Source: Pedobacter cryoconitis
Lineage (GTDB): Bacteria > Bacteroidota > Bacteroidia > Sphingobacteriales > Sphingobacteriaceae
Reading direction: 5' to 3'
Length of the DNA: 64,000 nucleotides
Assembly (NCBI RefSeq): GCF_014200595.1
Contig: NZ_JACHCG010000007.1
Location: forward strand, 62,001-126,000
This document shows positions 50,697-58,812 of this stretch, piece by piece. Made by a program: the position numbers and the translations under genes. Below the pieces are notes generated by a model. That model was given only the letters and a program-made list of their open reading frames with translations. It did no database searches and was not told the origin of the DNA. The number at the start of each line of letters is the position of its first letter. The first letter of the stretch is position 1.

Positions 50697-51767
50697 ATGG
50701 GCTTAGTCGAACGTATTGTCTATAAAGGCTCCATCCCTGATAGTTTTTTCACTGTACCGGGGAAGATTTATGAAGAATTAACCATTAAATTAACAGAAGA
50801 CAGGGCAATGATTGCTGCCCTGTTCAAATTAGAGGCAGAAAAAAACGAGATCATCATCTATACAGACCATCAGCATATCCGGCTGGTGGGTATATTCCCC
50901 CACAACGAGGACGCTGCTTATTTTGGATTCTGGGAATCTGCTGATGATCTGGCACTCAATATCGAAGCATTCGGACTACTGGAAAGCGATACCAGTGTAA
51001 GGAAGCTGGCTAGTATGACCGGGCCAATCAACTTTAATACTTATAACCGGTACCGCATCCGGGCGGGCAGTTTACCAAGCTGGAACAGATTTGATAGTGA
51101 ACCAGTTAATCCAGTTTATTATTCCTCTCTTCTGGCTCAGGTGAATTTTAAAGAAAAGCTGACCTTCGAAAGCCGGTACATTACCCAAAACACACTTCCG
51201 GTACTTTATGCTGATTACGCAGCCTTAATGGATGAGCAAAGCAAAATTCCTTTTGAAGTGATTGCTTTAAACGAGCAGAGCTGGATGCAATATGAAAAGG
51301 AATTGTTTGAGCTGATTGAAATCGTTTTTAATCAAAATCCTTTTTATAAAGCGATCTCTTTTGAACAGTTCCGCTTGCTGTACGGCACTAAATTCCTGCG
51401 TAAAATCTGCCCTCACAGCTCGGTTATCTTAATAGATCCGCAGAGCGGAAGGCTGGCTGCCATGAGCATTTGTTATCCGGATTATCAGTCCTTGCCTGCA
51501 ACCGCAGATGGCTATGACTTTAACAGGGATTATCCACTGCTGAAAAAGAGAAGATTATTAGGAAAGACAGTTGGGGTGCACCCTGATTTCAGAAGACAGG
51601 GATTAATGAATTATATCTGTACACATTACATCAGGGCGGCGAACCAATATTATGAAGACACTATTTTCTGTTTGATGCGCTCAGACAATTATTCAGTACA
51701 TTTTACTGACCATACACCGTATGAATCAGTAAAATATATCCTGTATGAGAAAGAATTGGTTAGTTAA
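50697..51767 (+). CDS. GNAT-like acetyltransferase domain protein, function unknown
   Basis: The 356-residue product starts at ATG 50697, one base after the previous stop; an in-frame start at 50664 would overlap the dikinase gene. The N-terminal 200 residues resemble no family I know. The C-terminal third looks like a GNAT fold: GRLAAMSICYPDY, then KTVGVHPDFRRQGLMNYICTHYIRAA as the acetyl-CoA loop, and a final DNYSVHFTDHTPYESVKYILYEKEL. It may acylate the pathway product or its precursor. It is the last gene of the plus operon and overlaps the convergent kinase gene by 8 bp. Confidence 0.65.
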   Translation: MGLVERIVYKGSIPDSFFTVPGKIYEELTIKLTEDRAMIAALFKLEAEKNEIIIYTDHQHIRLVGIFPHNEDAAYFGFWESADDLALNIEAFGLLESDTSVRKLASMTGPINFNTYNRYRIRAGSLPSWNRFDSEPVNPVYYSSLLAQVNFKEKLTFESRYITQNTLPVLYADYAALMDEQSKIPFEVIALNEQSWMQYEKELFELIEIVFNQNPFYKAISFEQFRLLYGTKFLRKICPHSSVILIDPQSGRLAAMSICYPDYQSLPATADGYDFNRDYPLLKKRRLLGKTVGVHPDFRRQGLMNYICTHYIRAANQYYEDTIFCLMRSDNYSVHFTDHTPYESVKYILYEKELVS

Positions 51768-52920
51768 GGCTGTGTCCTGAAATCGCGTCAAAAAAGCTAT
51801 TCACTACGCGGGGGAGAAATGGATAAGGGCTCACACTGTGGCCCATCATATACAAACCCACGCGGTGGATACCAAAATCTAAAGTTGCCATATACAGCTC
51901 CTGATGAAAAGAGGGAGCTGAATTATATTTTCCTGTTAGCCTGGCCAGTTCTTCCCGGTAATATTCAGTATACGCATAACGCTGATCATACCTGTCCTGA
52001 TCCAGAATAAAGCATAAGAATTCTGCCAGATCATACTGAGGGATGTGGAAGGTCGCAAGTTCCCAGTCATATAAACAAAATTCGATCTCACCGTTTTGAG
52101 TTTTAAAGCAACTGTTTCTTGGATTAAAGTCGTTATGGACCAGGGTTTTCGGTAGCTTTTCCAGTTGTTGCCAGTAATTTGGGATTTCCTGTATAGCGTT
52201 GCGCATGGTTTTTACCCTTAAAGGATCATAAAGCTCCGGGAACTTATCAGCAGCATTGTTTAATAAAGCATTCCATAAAGGAAGCAAGTCTGTCATTTGC
52301 TGTAAAGAAGGGGCATCTTTCCATATTTCAAGGTCTACATTTTCCACTTTATTCAACATCTTGCTATGCCAGGCTGCCATCTGCTTTAACGCAGATTTGA
52401 TATGCTGATCGCTCCATTTTTCAGGCGCCATGACTGTGTTCAGCAAATCCACATCATCCAGATATTCCATTAAGATGATGTAAATGTTCTCCTGTTCATT
52501 GGTATACAGGCCGTAAATGACCGGCGTGAATAATGGATGCAGCTTTTTATAAATCTCCTGCTCTTTTAAATGGGTATAATAAAAGCCTGTTAAATGCTTA
52601 AACTGTTCGTAAACACTATTGAGCTCGCCTCCGCATAATTGCGAAAGCATATTCAGCATATTCACAATTTCCTGACCATGAGGTTTGATTTTCATGACCA
52701 TTCTCTTGCTTTGCGGCAATCCATTGAGCGTGTAATTGACTTCCAGGCCAAAATGACCAATGGTGCTTTCTGTTTGCGTAGCGGTAAGGGCTACCAATAT
52801 ACTGGCTGAATTATCTACGTCCAGCAAGGTAATGTCCTGCACAGCGATAGTCTGGTCAGGAAACTGGTCTTGCATGATTTGCTGAACAAAGGTGGTGTTA
52901 AGATAATCGGTGGTTTTCAT
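51760..52920 (-). CDS. APH-family small-molecule kinase
   Basis: The 386-residue protein has the aminoglycoside-phosphotransferase/choline-kinase fold. Features are ILMEYLDDVDLLN in the hinge region (near 150), the catalytic loop LVHNDFNPRNSCF (Asp near 260) and the metal-binding YDWELATFHIPQYDLAEFLCFIL (Asp near 280). Members phosphorylate hydroxyl groups of small molecules such as choline, homoserine or antibiotics. Within this cluster it likely acts on a pathway intermediate, but that is inference. It is last in a four-gene operon, 5 bp after the BtaA-like gene. Confidence 0.82.
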   Translation of the reverse strand: MKTTDYLNTTFVQQIMQDQFPDQTIAVQDITLLDVDNSASILVALTATQTESTIGHFGLEVNYTLNGLPQSKRMVMKIKPHGQEIVNMLNMLSQLCGGELNSVYEQFKHLTGFYYTHLKEQEIYKKLHPLFTPVIYGLYTNEQENIYIILMEYLDDVDLLNTVMAPEKWSDQHIKSALKQMAAWHSKMLNKVENVDLEIWKDAPSLQQMTDLLPLWNALLNNAADKFPELYDPLRVKTMRNAIQEIPNYWQQLEKLPKTLVHNDFNPRNSCFKTQNGEIEFCLYDWELATFHIPQYDLAEFLCFILDQDRYDQRYAYTEYYREELARLTGKYNSAPSFHQELYMATLDFGIHRVGLYMMGHSVSPYPFLPRVVNSFFDAISGHSLN

Positions 52921-52925
52921 GGTCT

Positions 52926-54035
52926 TTAGGTTAGATGTAATGACATAACCGGAACAAACTGTATTTGTACTTTATTCTTGAAGTAAAAACAGCTTTCCTG
53001 TGATAGATTTTGACTTTCCAGTTTGATCCGGTTTGCTGATGGAAAGAAATTCTCTCCCTGGATATTAAGTAAGTTCCAGAAGATCAGCTGTAAATCGCGC
53101 TCCGGATGTTTAGCCAGAGACAAACAGACTTCCTGGAATTCTTCATGACTGATGTATTCAAAAATATTAGACAGACTGGCTTTTGTGATCTTCAAACCGG
53201 GTGCTGATAAAAGATATGCTATTGCTTCTCCCTGGATAACCTGCAACCTGTCCATGTTTTCTCTCAGCTTGCTATAATTTTCTCTTCTATAACATGGAGG
53301 CAGCACCTGATCTGGAAGATCTTGCAGACCAAAAAAGATAAAACGGAAATAGAAGTTATCTTTTAATAAGCTTGAACTTGCCTGCAAAAGAAGGCGTTGA
53401 TAAAAGACTATTCCACCCGATTCATCCACATGTTTTAATAATTTAGGATCTCTGCCATTGCTCAGGTTTTCATCGCTGTAATAAGTGATAAATGTTTGCT
53501 TGAAACTGCTTTTATCCAATTTTTCAACGAAGAATTTGTATTGTTCCTCAATTGTATCAAACGTAATTAGTTGATGAATCAGCTCTTGCTGCTCCTGGCT
53601 GAGCGACTGATGAAATCCCATCATGAATTTCTCCAGTTTTCCTGAAAGCAGCAGTCCTCCGGGATTTTCTTCCAGAAAAGCTGCCCAGAAAGCCTGATCT
53701 GCTGTGGGTAAAGTAGGTAAAATCCGTTGTTTCGCTTCTTTTACAGCTGTTTCTCCTGCTAACCCCAGTAAATCATGGTAAAGCTCATAATCGAAGTTCA
53801 GGATGATGTGCTGTTTGAGCAGCAGCAGCTTGTTTTGAACAGGATTTAAATCGGCAGCAGTAACACTTGCCGGATCCTTCAGCAGCATATTTAAAGCATT
53901 ACAACCTGCCGAAGTAATGACCAGTAAATGATCATTTGTACTGATCTTAAGCGATCTGTAAAGTGTTTGACTATCTTCCCACACCAGCGAATAACGGATG
54001 CGGTCAAGGTCCAGGTTATAAAACTCTGAGTTCAT
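52926..54035 (-). CDS. DUF3419 / BtaA-like SAM:3-amino-3-carboxypropyl transferase
   Basis: The 369-residue protein carries DUF3419 landmarks: RIRYSLVWEDSQTLYRSL at the N-terminus, LVITSAGCNALNMLLKDPASVTAADLNPVQNKLLLLKQHII (near 38-80, SAM-binding Rossmann core), and a C-terminal NIFEYISHEEFQEV. BtaA moves the 3-amino-3-carboxypropyl group of SAM to diacylglycerol, the first step of betaine-lipid synthesis. No BtaB-type N-methyltransferase lies nearby, so the product is unlikely to be the usual trimethylated lipid. It overlaps the upstream ligase gene by 20 bp. Confidence 0.83.
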   Translation of the reverse strand: MNSEFYNLDLDRIRYSLVWEDSQTLYRSLKISTNDHLLVITSAGCNALNMLLKDPASVTAADLNPVQNKLLLLKQHIILNFDYELYHDLLGLAGETAVKEAKQRILPTLPTADQAFWAAFLEENPGGLLLSGKLEKFMMGFHQSLSQEQQELIHQLITFDTIEEQYKFFVEKLDKSSFKQTFITYYSDENLSNGRDPKLLKHVDESGGIVFYQRLLLQASSSLLKDNFYFRFIFFGLQDLPDQVLPPCYRRENYSKLRENMDRLQVIQGEAIAYLLSAPGLKITKASLSNIFEYISHEEFQEVCLSLAKHPERDLQLIFWNLLNIQGENFFPSANRIKLESQNLSQESCFYFKNKVQIQFVPVMSLHLT

Positions 54036-55449
54036 TTATTTTGTGGTATAAAATTTTAGAATGATGTCTGTTATCAACCTGAATTTCGGTCTGAAACTGT
54101 ACACTGTTAATTAACCCGGCAGGGAAGTTTTTGGCTAAAATCCGTTCTGCTTCTTCCTGCGTTATAGTACCCTGAATAAAAATATCAAAGCCATCCTCAG
54201 CAGCTATTGCAGCTACCTGGACAATCTGGTGATGCAGGGTAAGTAAATGTTCGATCTGGTAATGTTGTATACCCTGATGTGCTTTTTCATTTCCTATTCT
54301 GGCGGTGAGATAAAGTTCTTTATCGGCCGACAGATAACCGATATCACCTGTTCTGAGCCAGCCGTCCTGATGCGAAGTGGCTACATGCGCACCTTTGACC
54401 TCTATTTCGCCCGAATTAAATGATCCGGCAGCAGTATGTACCGTTGCAGCTTCATTAATCCTGAGTTCCAATGTTTCTACCGGCTTTCCTACACCATAGC
54501 CGTTAATTGGGTTTTTAGCTGTTCCGTTTATTTTTCTTACCGCGATAGGCTCTGCTTCGGAGGAACCATAAATAATATGAAATTCTGCTTCAGGAAAATA
54601 AAGACGGAGTTCGGGCAGAAGATTCTCAGGTACGGGAGAGCCTCCGGCACCAATTTGCATCACCTTTGGGAAAGATTGCGGATGTGCTTTCAAATAAGCA
54701 AGGATAGTCTTAAAATAAAACACATTGCCCATTAATGTCCCAATATGCTGAGCCGACAGTTGCCGGATGATGTTTTCAGCTTTTAACTGGCTCATTTGAA
54801 ATCCCGGAATAGCAGGCACTACCGTAGTAATTCCTGCTGCAATATTATGCAGGATCACATTAGGAAATATGGGGAAATCACGCAGGTTTACTTGTGGTGG
54901 AAATACTTTTTTGAGAATCTGGTGTTGCGCAGCAATTACGCGGTGACTTCTGAGCACACTCTTTGGTTCTCCGGTTGTACCTGAACTAAAAGTAACCAGT
55001 GCAGGCTGATCCGGGTTTACTAAAACAGCTTCCCAATCAGTTTCTCTGTTGCTTTTCTGTTTTAGAAAAAGGCATTGAATACCCGCTGCTGCTAATTCAG
55101 TTCCCAATTGCTGGTGCATTTGCTCTTCCGCAATGATCACATTTATTTTTTGTGATTTCAATAGTTTAAACAGCGCAGGCAGATCTGATCTGGCAGGAGG
55201 CAGCACCGGGATTGCGCCAATACTTTGTATAGCCAGCAATGCGCTGATAGAAACAGGACTTACAGCGATAGCCAGTAAAACAGAATCACCGGGCAGCACA
55301 TGCTGCTGTAGTAAATACCGGTAATTGGAGATATTTTGCAATAGCTCCTGATTGGTAATTGGCGGCTCCTGTGGATTAGCAGGGATAATTAGCTCCCGGT
55401 TTCCTGGTCTGGTGAGCGCGGTATGGATAACGTTGTAGAAATTGATCAC
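54016..55449 (-). CDS. AMP-dependent acyl/aryl ligase (ANL superfamily)
   Basis: The 477-residue protein has ANL motifs: the P-loop VTFSSGTTGEPKSVLRSHR (near 155), IYGSSEAEPIAV (A5, near 295), WLRTGDIGYLSADKELYLTARIGN (A7-A8, near 365) and a C-terminal lobe ending DNRHHSKILYHKINEL with the A10 Lys. It activates a carboxylic acid as the acyl-adenylate, then passes it to CoA or another thiol. No carrier-protein gene is visible in the cluster. It overlaps the genes on both sides (4 and 20 bp), so translation is probably coupled. Confidence 0.85.
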   Translation of the reverse strand: MINFYNVIHTALTRPGNRELIIPANPQEPPITNQELLQNISNYRYLLQQHVLPGDSVLLAIAVSPVSISALLAIQSIGAIPVLPPARSDLPALFKLLKSQKINVIIAEEQMHQQLGTELAAAGIQCLFLKQKSNRETDWEAVLVNPDQPALVTFSSGTTGEPKSVLRSHRVIAAQHQILKKVFPPQVNLRDFPIFPNVILHNIAAGITTVVPAIPGFQMSQLKAENIIRQLSAQHIGTLMGNVFYFKTILAYLKAHPQSFPKVMQIGAGGSPVPENLLPELRLYFPEAEFHIIYGSSEAEPIAVRKINGTAKNPINGYGVGKPVETLELRINEAATVHTAAGSFNSGEIEVKGAHVATSHQDGWLRTGDIGYLSADKELYLTARIGNEKAHQGIQHYQIEHLLTLHHQIVQVAAIAAEDGFDIFIQGTITQEEAERILAKNFPAGLINSVQFQTEIQVDNRHHSKILYHKINELRVL

Positions 55450-56630
55450 AGGGCAGAGGTACTTAGTGAAAGTTCAGGGTTTTCGAAATTGTGCTGTAAA
55501 GCATAATCATACAGTTCTTCGAAAGTGTTTTGAATATCCGGTTCAGGAATATGCAGAATGAGCTTTCGCAGCGGAGCAGCATCAAAGTTATAAGAGGTCG
55601 TATTCAGATAACGTGAAAGCCATTTTCCGGCTCTTTTATAATACCATTCTTCCAGCAGGTTCATGTTTTCGGGAGTTGAATCCACGAGTTCACATTCAAG
55701 GCCCAGTCTGTGGATAGAATGTTTGATCAGATAGGCATTGCTCAGTGGTGCTGAATTTACAATACTGAGCTGTTTAACATCATCCCGGCGGAATACCGCT
55801 AAAATCGTTTTGGCAACATAATCAACCGGAACAATATTCAAAGTGCTTTTATGGTCACCCATGATCCGGATTTTTTTAATATCATGCTCTTTGTGGCGTT
55901 GTATGCCCTTATTGATAATTCTGCCTACTTCGTAAAATACATTGAACAGGGGCAGGTAGTATAAAGGTGCATCTAACAATCTGCCGCAAATCACCGAAGG
56001 ACGCAGAATCTGCCAGGTGATCTGATTGTCTTCACAATGTTTAATAACCTGGTACTCGGCCATTGCCTTGTAAAACTCATAATGATTCCGGTAAGCGGAC
56101 AGGCTGCTGAAAGGTAATAGCTCTCCGCCTGACCCAAAGCGACGGTAATTACTATCAATTAATCCAGTTTGTATACCACATGAAAATGCAGAACTGATAA
56201 AGATGAATTTGTGCGGTATATGTTTCAGCTGTTCCATTAACTCCAGCGTAGTTAAGTAGTTGAAATCATGGACGTCTTGTAAAGCTGAGTCGGCCGTATT
56301 TAAGTTGGTGATCGCTGCAATATGGATCACATGAAGATAGTCACCCAATTTTGACTTCAATAGCGGACTTTTCTTCAGGTCTCTTAAATCAGAATCAATA
56401 ACCTCAATAAATGATAGCAACTCTTCTACAGGATAAACATCCAGATAGGCTGGTTTAAACGGATTTGATAATAAAGAACTGATCCGCTCACTGGCACTTT
56501 CTTTGGCACCAGACCTGACAACGAGAAATAACCTGCCATTTCTTGTCCCGCTGGCATATTCGGCTAATAATTCATACAGTACATGACGGCCAAGTATGCC
56601 GGTAACGCCAGTAATCAGTAAATTTTCCAT
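55446..56630 (-). CDS. Thioester-reductase-like SDR protein (NAD_binding_4 type)
   Basis: The 394-residue extended SDR protein has the cofactor motif LLITGVTGILGRHVLYELL (4-22), the region VIHIAAITNLNTADSAL, the Ser-rich FISSAFSCGI (near 145) and the catalytic Tyr and Lys in HYEFYKAMAEY (near 188). It resembles thioester-reductase or fatty-acyl-CoA-reductase domains that turn acyl thioesters into aldehydes or alcohols. Next to the AMP ligase this suggests activation followed by reduction of an acid. It is first in the minus operon, with a good promoter about 60 bp upstream. Confidence 0.82.
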   Translation of the reverse strand: MENLLITGVTGILGRHVLYELLAEYASGTRNGRLFLVVRSGAKESASERISSLLSNPFKPAYLDVYPVEELLSFIEVIDSDLRDLKKSPLLKSKLGDYLHVIHIAAITNLNTADSALQDVHDFNYLTTLELMEQLKHIPHKFIFISSAFSCGIQTGLIDSNYRRFGSGGELLPFSSLSAYRNHYEFYKAMAEYQVIKHCEDNQITWQILRPSVICGRLLDAPLYYLPLFNVFYEVGRIINKGIQRHKEHDIKKIRIMGDHKSTLNIVPVDYVAKTILAVFRRDDVKQLSIVNSAPLSNAYLIKHSIHRLGLECELVDSTPENMNLLEEWYYKRAGKWLSRYLNTTSYNFDAAPLRKLILHIPEPDIQNTFEELYDYALQHNFENPELSLSTSAL

Positions 56631-57043
56631 AGATGATATTTGATAGATAGGTTGTAATTGTTCAATCGCTATTCAGTTAACTAGCTGCTATCCAAATTTA
56701 TTTATCTAATACTGCTGGTAAATAGATGATTTGATATTTACTATGTACTTTTTGATTTTATTATGGGTGTAACACTTTCTTTAAAGAGATATTTTGTGTG
56801 ATTTATATTCTTTTTCAGTTGAAATATGTAATCACATGCGGGTATGAGATTTATAGTGAAATTAGTTCTGTGATGATGAATTAAAGGAGTTAGAACATCT
56901 AATTCGATTTTACAGAAAAAATCTATTTTTTAGTAAAGATAACAGCGCATCCATTTTTGTTTAATTTAATATTTTTAATAAAACTTTCTAATCATAACCT
57001 AGTCCGTGGCCTTCATCAGGTACGTGCTGAATATCAAAGCCGC
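56631..57043. promoter_or_regulatory. 413-bp divergent regulatory region between the cluster and the AraC gene
   Basis: This AT-rich spacer holds the promoter of the minus operon at its left end. I find no terminator and no credible small gene. The plus-strand frame entering the AraC gene is open from 56957 but reads unlike the family before ATG 57044. AraC-type operators may lie here, but no clear repeat is seen. Confidence 0.5.
56693..56722 (-). promoter_or_regulatory. Promoter of the minus-strand cluster operon (TTTA-N18-TAAATTTG)
   Basis: On the minus strand the -7 box at 56693-56700 is an exact match and the -33 box at 56719-56722 matches three of four bases, with 18 bp between. The leader would be about 55 bases. 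Confidence 0.55.
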
Positions 57044-57925
57044 ATGAAAAACGAATATTACAAATATTTGTGTGTGAGTGAGGAGGATGCTAACTGGGGC
57101 CTGTATGTTTTATACGTTGGCTATACCAGTGTCGCTGCCCATGCTCAATATCCACAGGAATATTATCCATCGCACCATTATTTTACCTGGAAATCAGGTC
57201 GTATACTCGATGAGTATCAAATTTTGTACATTACCCGTGGTGAGGGTTATTTTGAATCGGACAGCCATAAGCAAAAGGTAACCGCCGGCACAATAATAAT
57301 TCTGTTCCCTGGCGAGAAACACCGGTATATACCTGATCCGGATATTGGATGGGATGAATACTGGATTGGGATCAGGGGCAGTATTATTGATAACCATGTA
57401 CATCACAAGTTTTTTAACCGGGAGAACCCCTGTATCAATATAGGGGTCAATGAAAAGGTGGTCGATCTTTTTAATCTGATCATCGATAAAACCAGGGGTA
57501 AAAATAAAGAAGACCAGCCCATGATGTCGGGTGTTGCTTTACATCTGCTGGGAATACTTTATTATATGGTCAAACAGAAAAGTCAGGAAAGTGAACAGAA
57601 AGATTTGATTATTAACCAGGCGAGGGACTTGTTCAGTTCTAATATCTCCAAAGATTTTTCTCCTAAAATGGCTGCGGACCAATTGAAAATTGGGTACTCT
57701 TTATTCCGCAAACTCTTTAAGAATTATACCGGTTTATCACCTGGACAGTATTTTATCCAGGTAAAAATAGAAAAAGCTAAAAACCTGCTGGAAGATCAAA
57801 GTTTATCTATCAAAGAAATTGCCTATGACCTGAAATTCGACTCTTGTTTTTACTTCTCCAAATTATTCAAGCAGAAAACCGGCATGAGCCCAACCATCTA
57901 TAGAAAGAAGGCAGATACCTGCTAA
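57044..57925 (+). CDS. AraC family transcriptional regulator
   Basis: The 293-residue protein has an N-terminal cupin-type effector domain (YQILYITRGEGYFESDSHKQKVTAGTIIILFPGEKHRYIPDPDIGWDEYWIGIRG) and a C-terminal double helix-turn-helix (FSPKMAADQLKIGYSLFRKLFKNYTGLSPGQYFIQVKIEKAKNLLEDQSLSIKEIAYDLKFDSCFYFSKLFKQKTGMSP), the AraC signature. Its effector is unknown. I chose ATG 57044 (MKNEYYKYLCVSEEDANW). It is divergent to the ligase/reductase operon across a 413-bp spacer and may control it, though a remote sugar locus is equally possible. Its stop overlaps the Ku gene by 4 bp. Confidence 0.9.
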   Translation: MKNEYYKYLCVSEEDANWGLYVLYVGYTSVAAHAQYPQEYYPSHHYFTWKSGRILDEYQILYITRGEGYFESDSHKQKVTAGTIIILFPGEKHRYIPDPDIGWDEYWIGIRGSIIDNHVHHKFFNRENPCINIGVNEKVVDLFNLIIDKTRGKNKEDQPMMSGVALHLLGILYYMVKQKSQESEQKDLIINQARDLFSSNISKDFSPKMAADQLKIGYSLFRKLFKNYTGLSPGQYFIQVKIEKAKNLLEDQSLSIKEIAYDLKFDSCFYFSKLFKQKTGMSPTIYRKKADTC

Positions 57926-58692
57926 GCTCCTTTTCTGCCTTCCAGGCTTTGCATTAGCTGGCTGTACAGATCATCATTCGTATCTTCCCGGGGTTTCAAT
58001 TTTTTTACAGTAGCTCTTTTGCCCCTGGCTTTCGCCTTGATAATTTTCAAAAGTTCTTTACTGTATTCATCTTTGAAACCCCTGATGTCGAATGCTGAAC
58101 TATACTGTTTAATCAGTGCCATGCCCACTTCCAGCTCCTTTTTAGTGATAGTATCGGTTTCGGGGATCTTAAGTTCTTCGCCAGACCTGATTTCTTCAGC
58201 GAACCTGATTTTTGTGACTACCAGAATATCATTTAAAGGATGGATGATACATAAATTCTCCGTATTCCTCAATACAAACCGGGCCACGCCGGCTTTTTTA
58301 GATTTCACTAAAGCTTTCAATAATAAAGCATAAGCTTTTTTACCCTGTTTCTCTGGCTGGGCATAATAAGAAGTCTCATAATAGATAGGATTGATTTCCT
58401 GTAAATCCACAAAATTCTCCAGTGAGATCATCTTGCTTTTATCCGGAGCCGCATCTTCAAAATCCTGTTCATCGAGTACTACATAATTATCATTCAGCAG
58501 ATAACCTTTTACAATTTTATCAAAAGGGACTTCTTTTCTTGTTTTTTCATTGATGCGCTGAAACTTGATCCTGGAATGATCTTTACTGTCCAGCATATCT
58601 AAATCAAGATGACTCTGCTGTACAGCAGAGAAAAGTTTAACCGGGATATTTACCAATCCAAATCCAATAGCTCCATTCCAAAGTGATCTCAT
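57922..58692 (-). CDS. ku: Ku protein (non-homologous end joining)
   Basis: The 256-residue protein is a typical bacterial Ku: MRSLWNGAIGFGLVNIPVKLFSAVQ at the start, then INEKTRKEVPFDKIVKGYLLNDNYVVLDEQDFE and a core ending near residue 225, with a short charged tail (KARGKRATVKKLKPRED). Ku forms a homodimeric ring on DNA ends and recruits LigD. It lies divergent to ligD with about 120 bp between the start codons, forming a complete two-gene NHEJ module. Confidence 0.96.
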   Translation of the reverse strand: MRSLWNGAIGFGLVNIPVKLFSAVQQSHLDLDMLDSKDHSRIKFQRINEKTRKEVPFDKIVKGYLLNDNYVVLDEQDFEDAAPDKSKMISLENFVDLQEINPIYYETSYYAQPEKQGKKAYALLLKALVKSKKAGVARFVLRNTENLCIIHPLNDILVVTKIRFAEEIRSGEELKIPETDTITKKELEVGMALIKQYSSAFDIRGFKDEYSKELLKIIKAKARGKRATVKKLKPREDTNDDLYSQLMQSLEGRKGA

Positions 58693-58812
58693 CCTAAATG
58701 CTTTAATTGTTAATCTAACAACGCGCCATTTCTTTTGTTTTCTGTTCCTGAAAACTTTGAAACTTTCTTATTGTTATCATCCGGAATCAGGTCATCATTT
58801 AAAATTTTAGCG

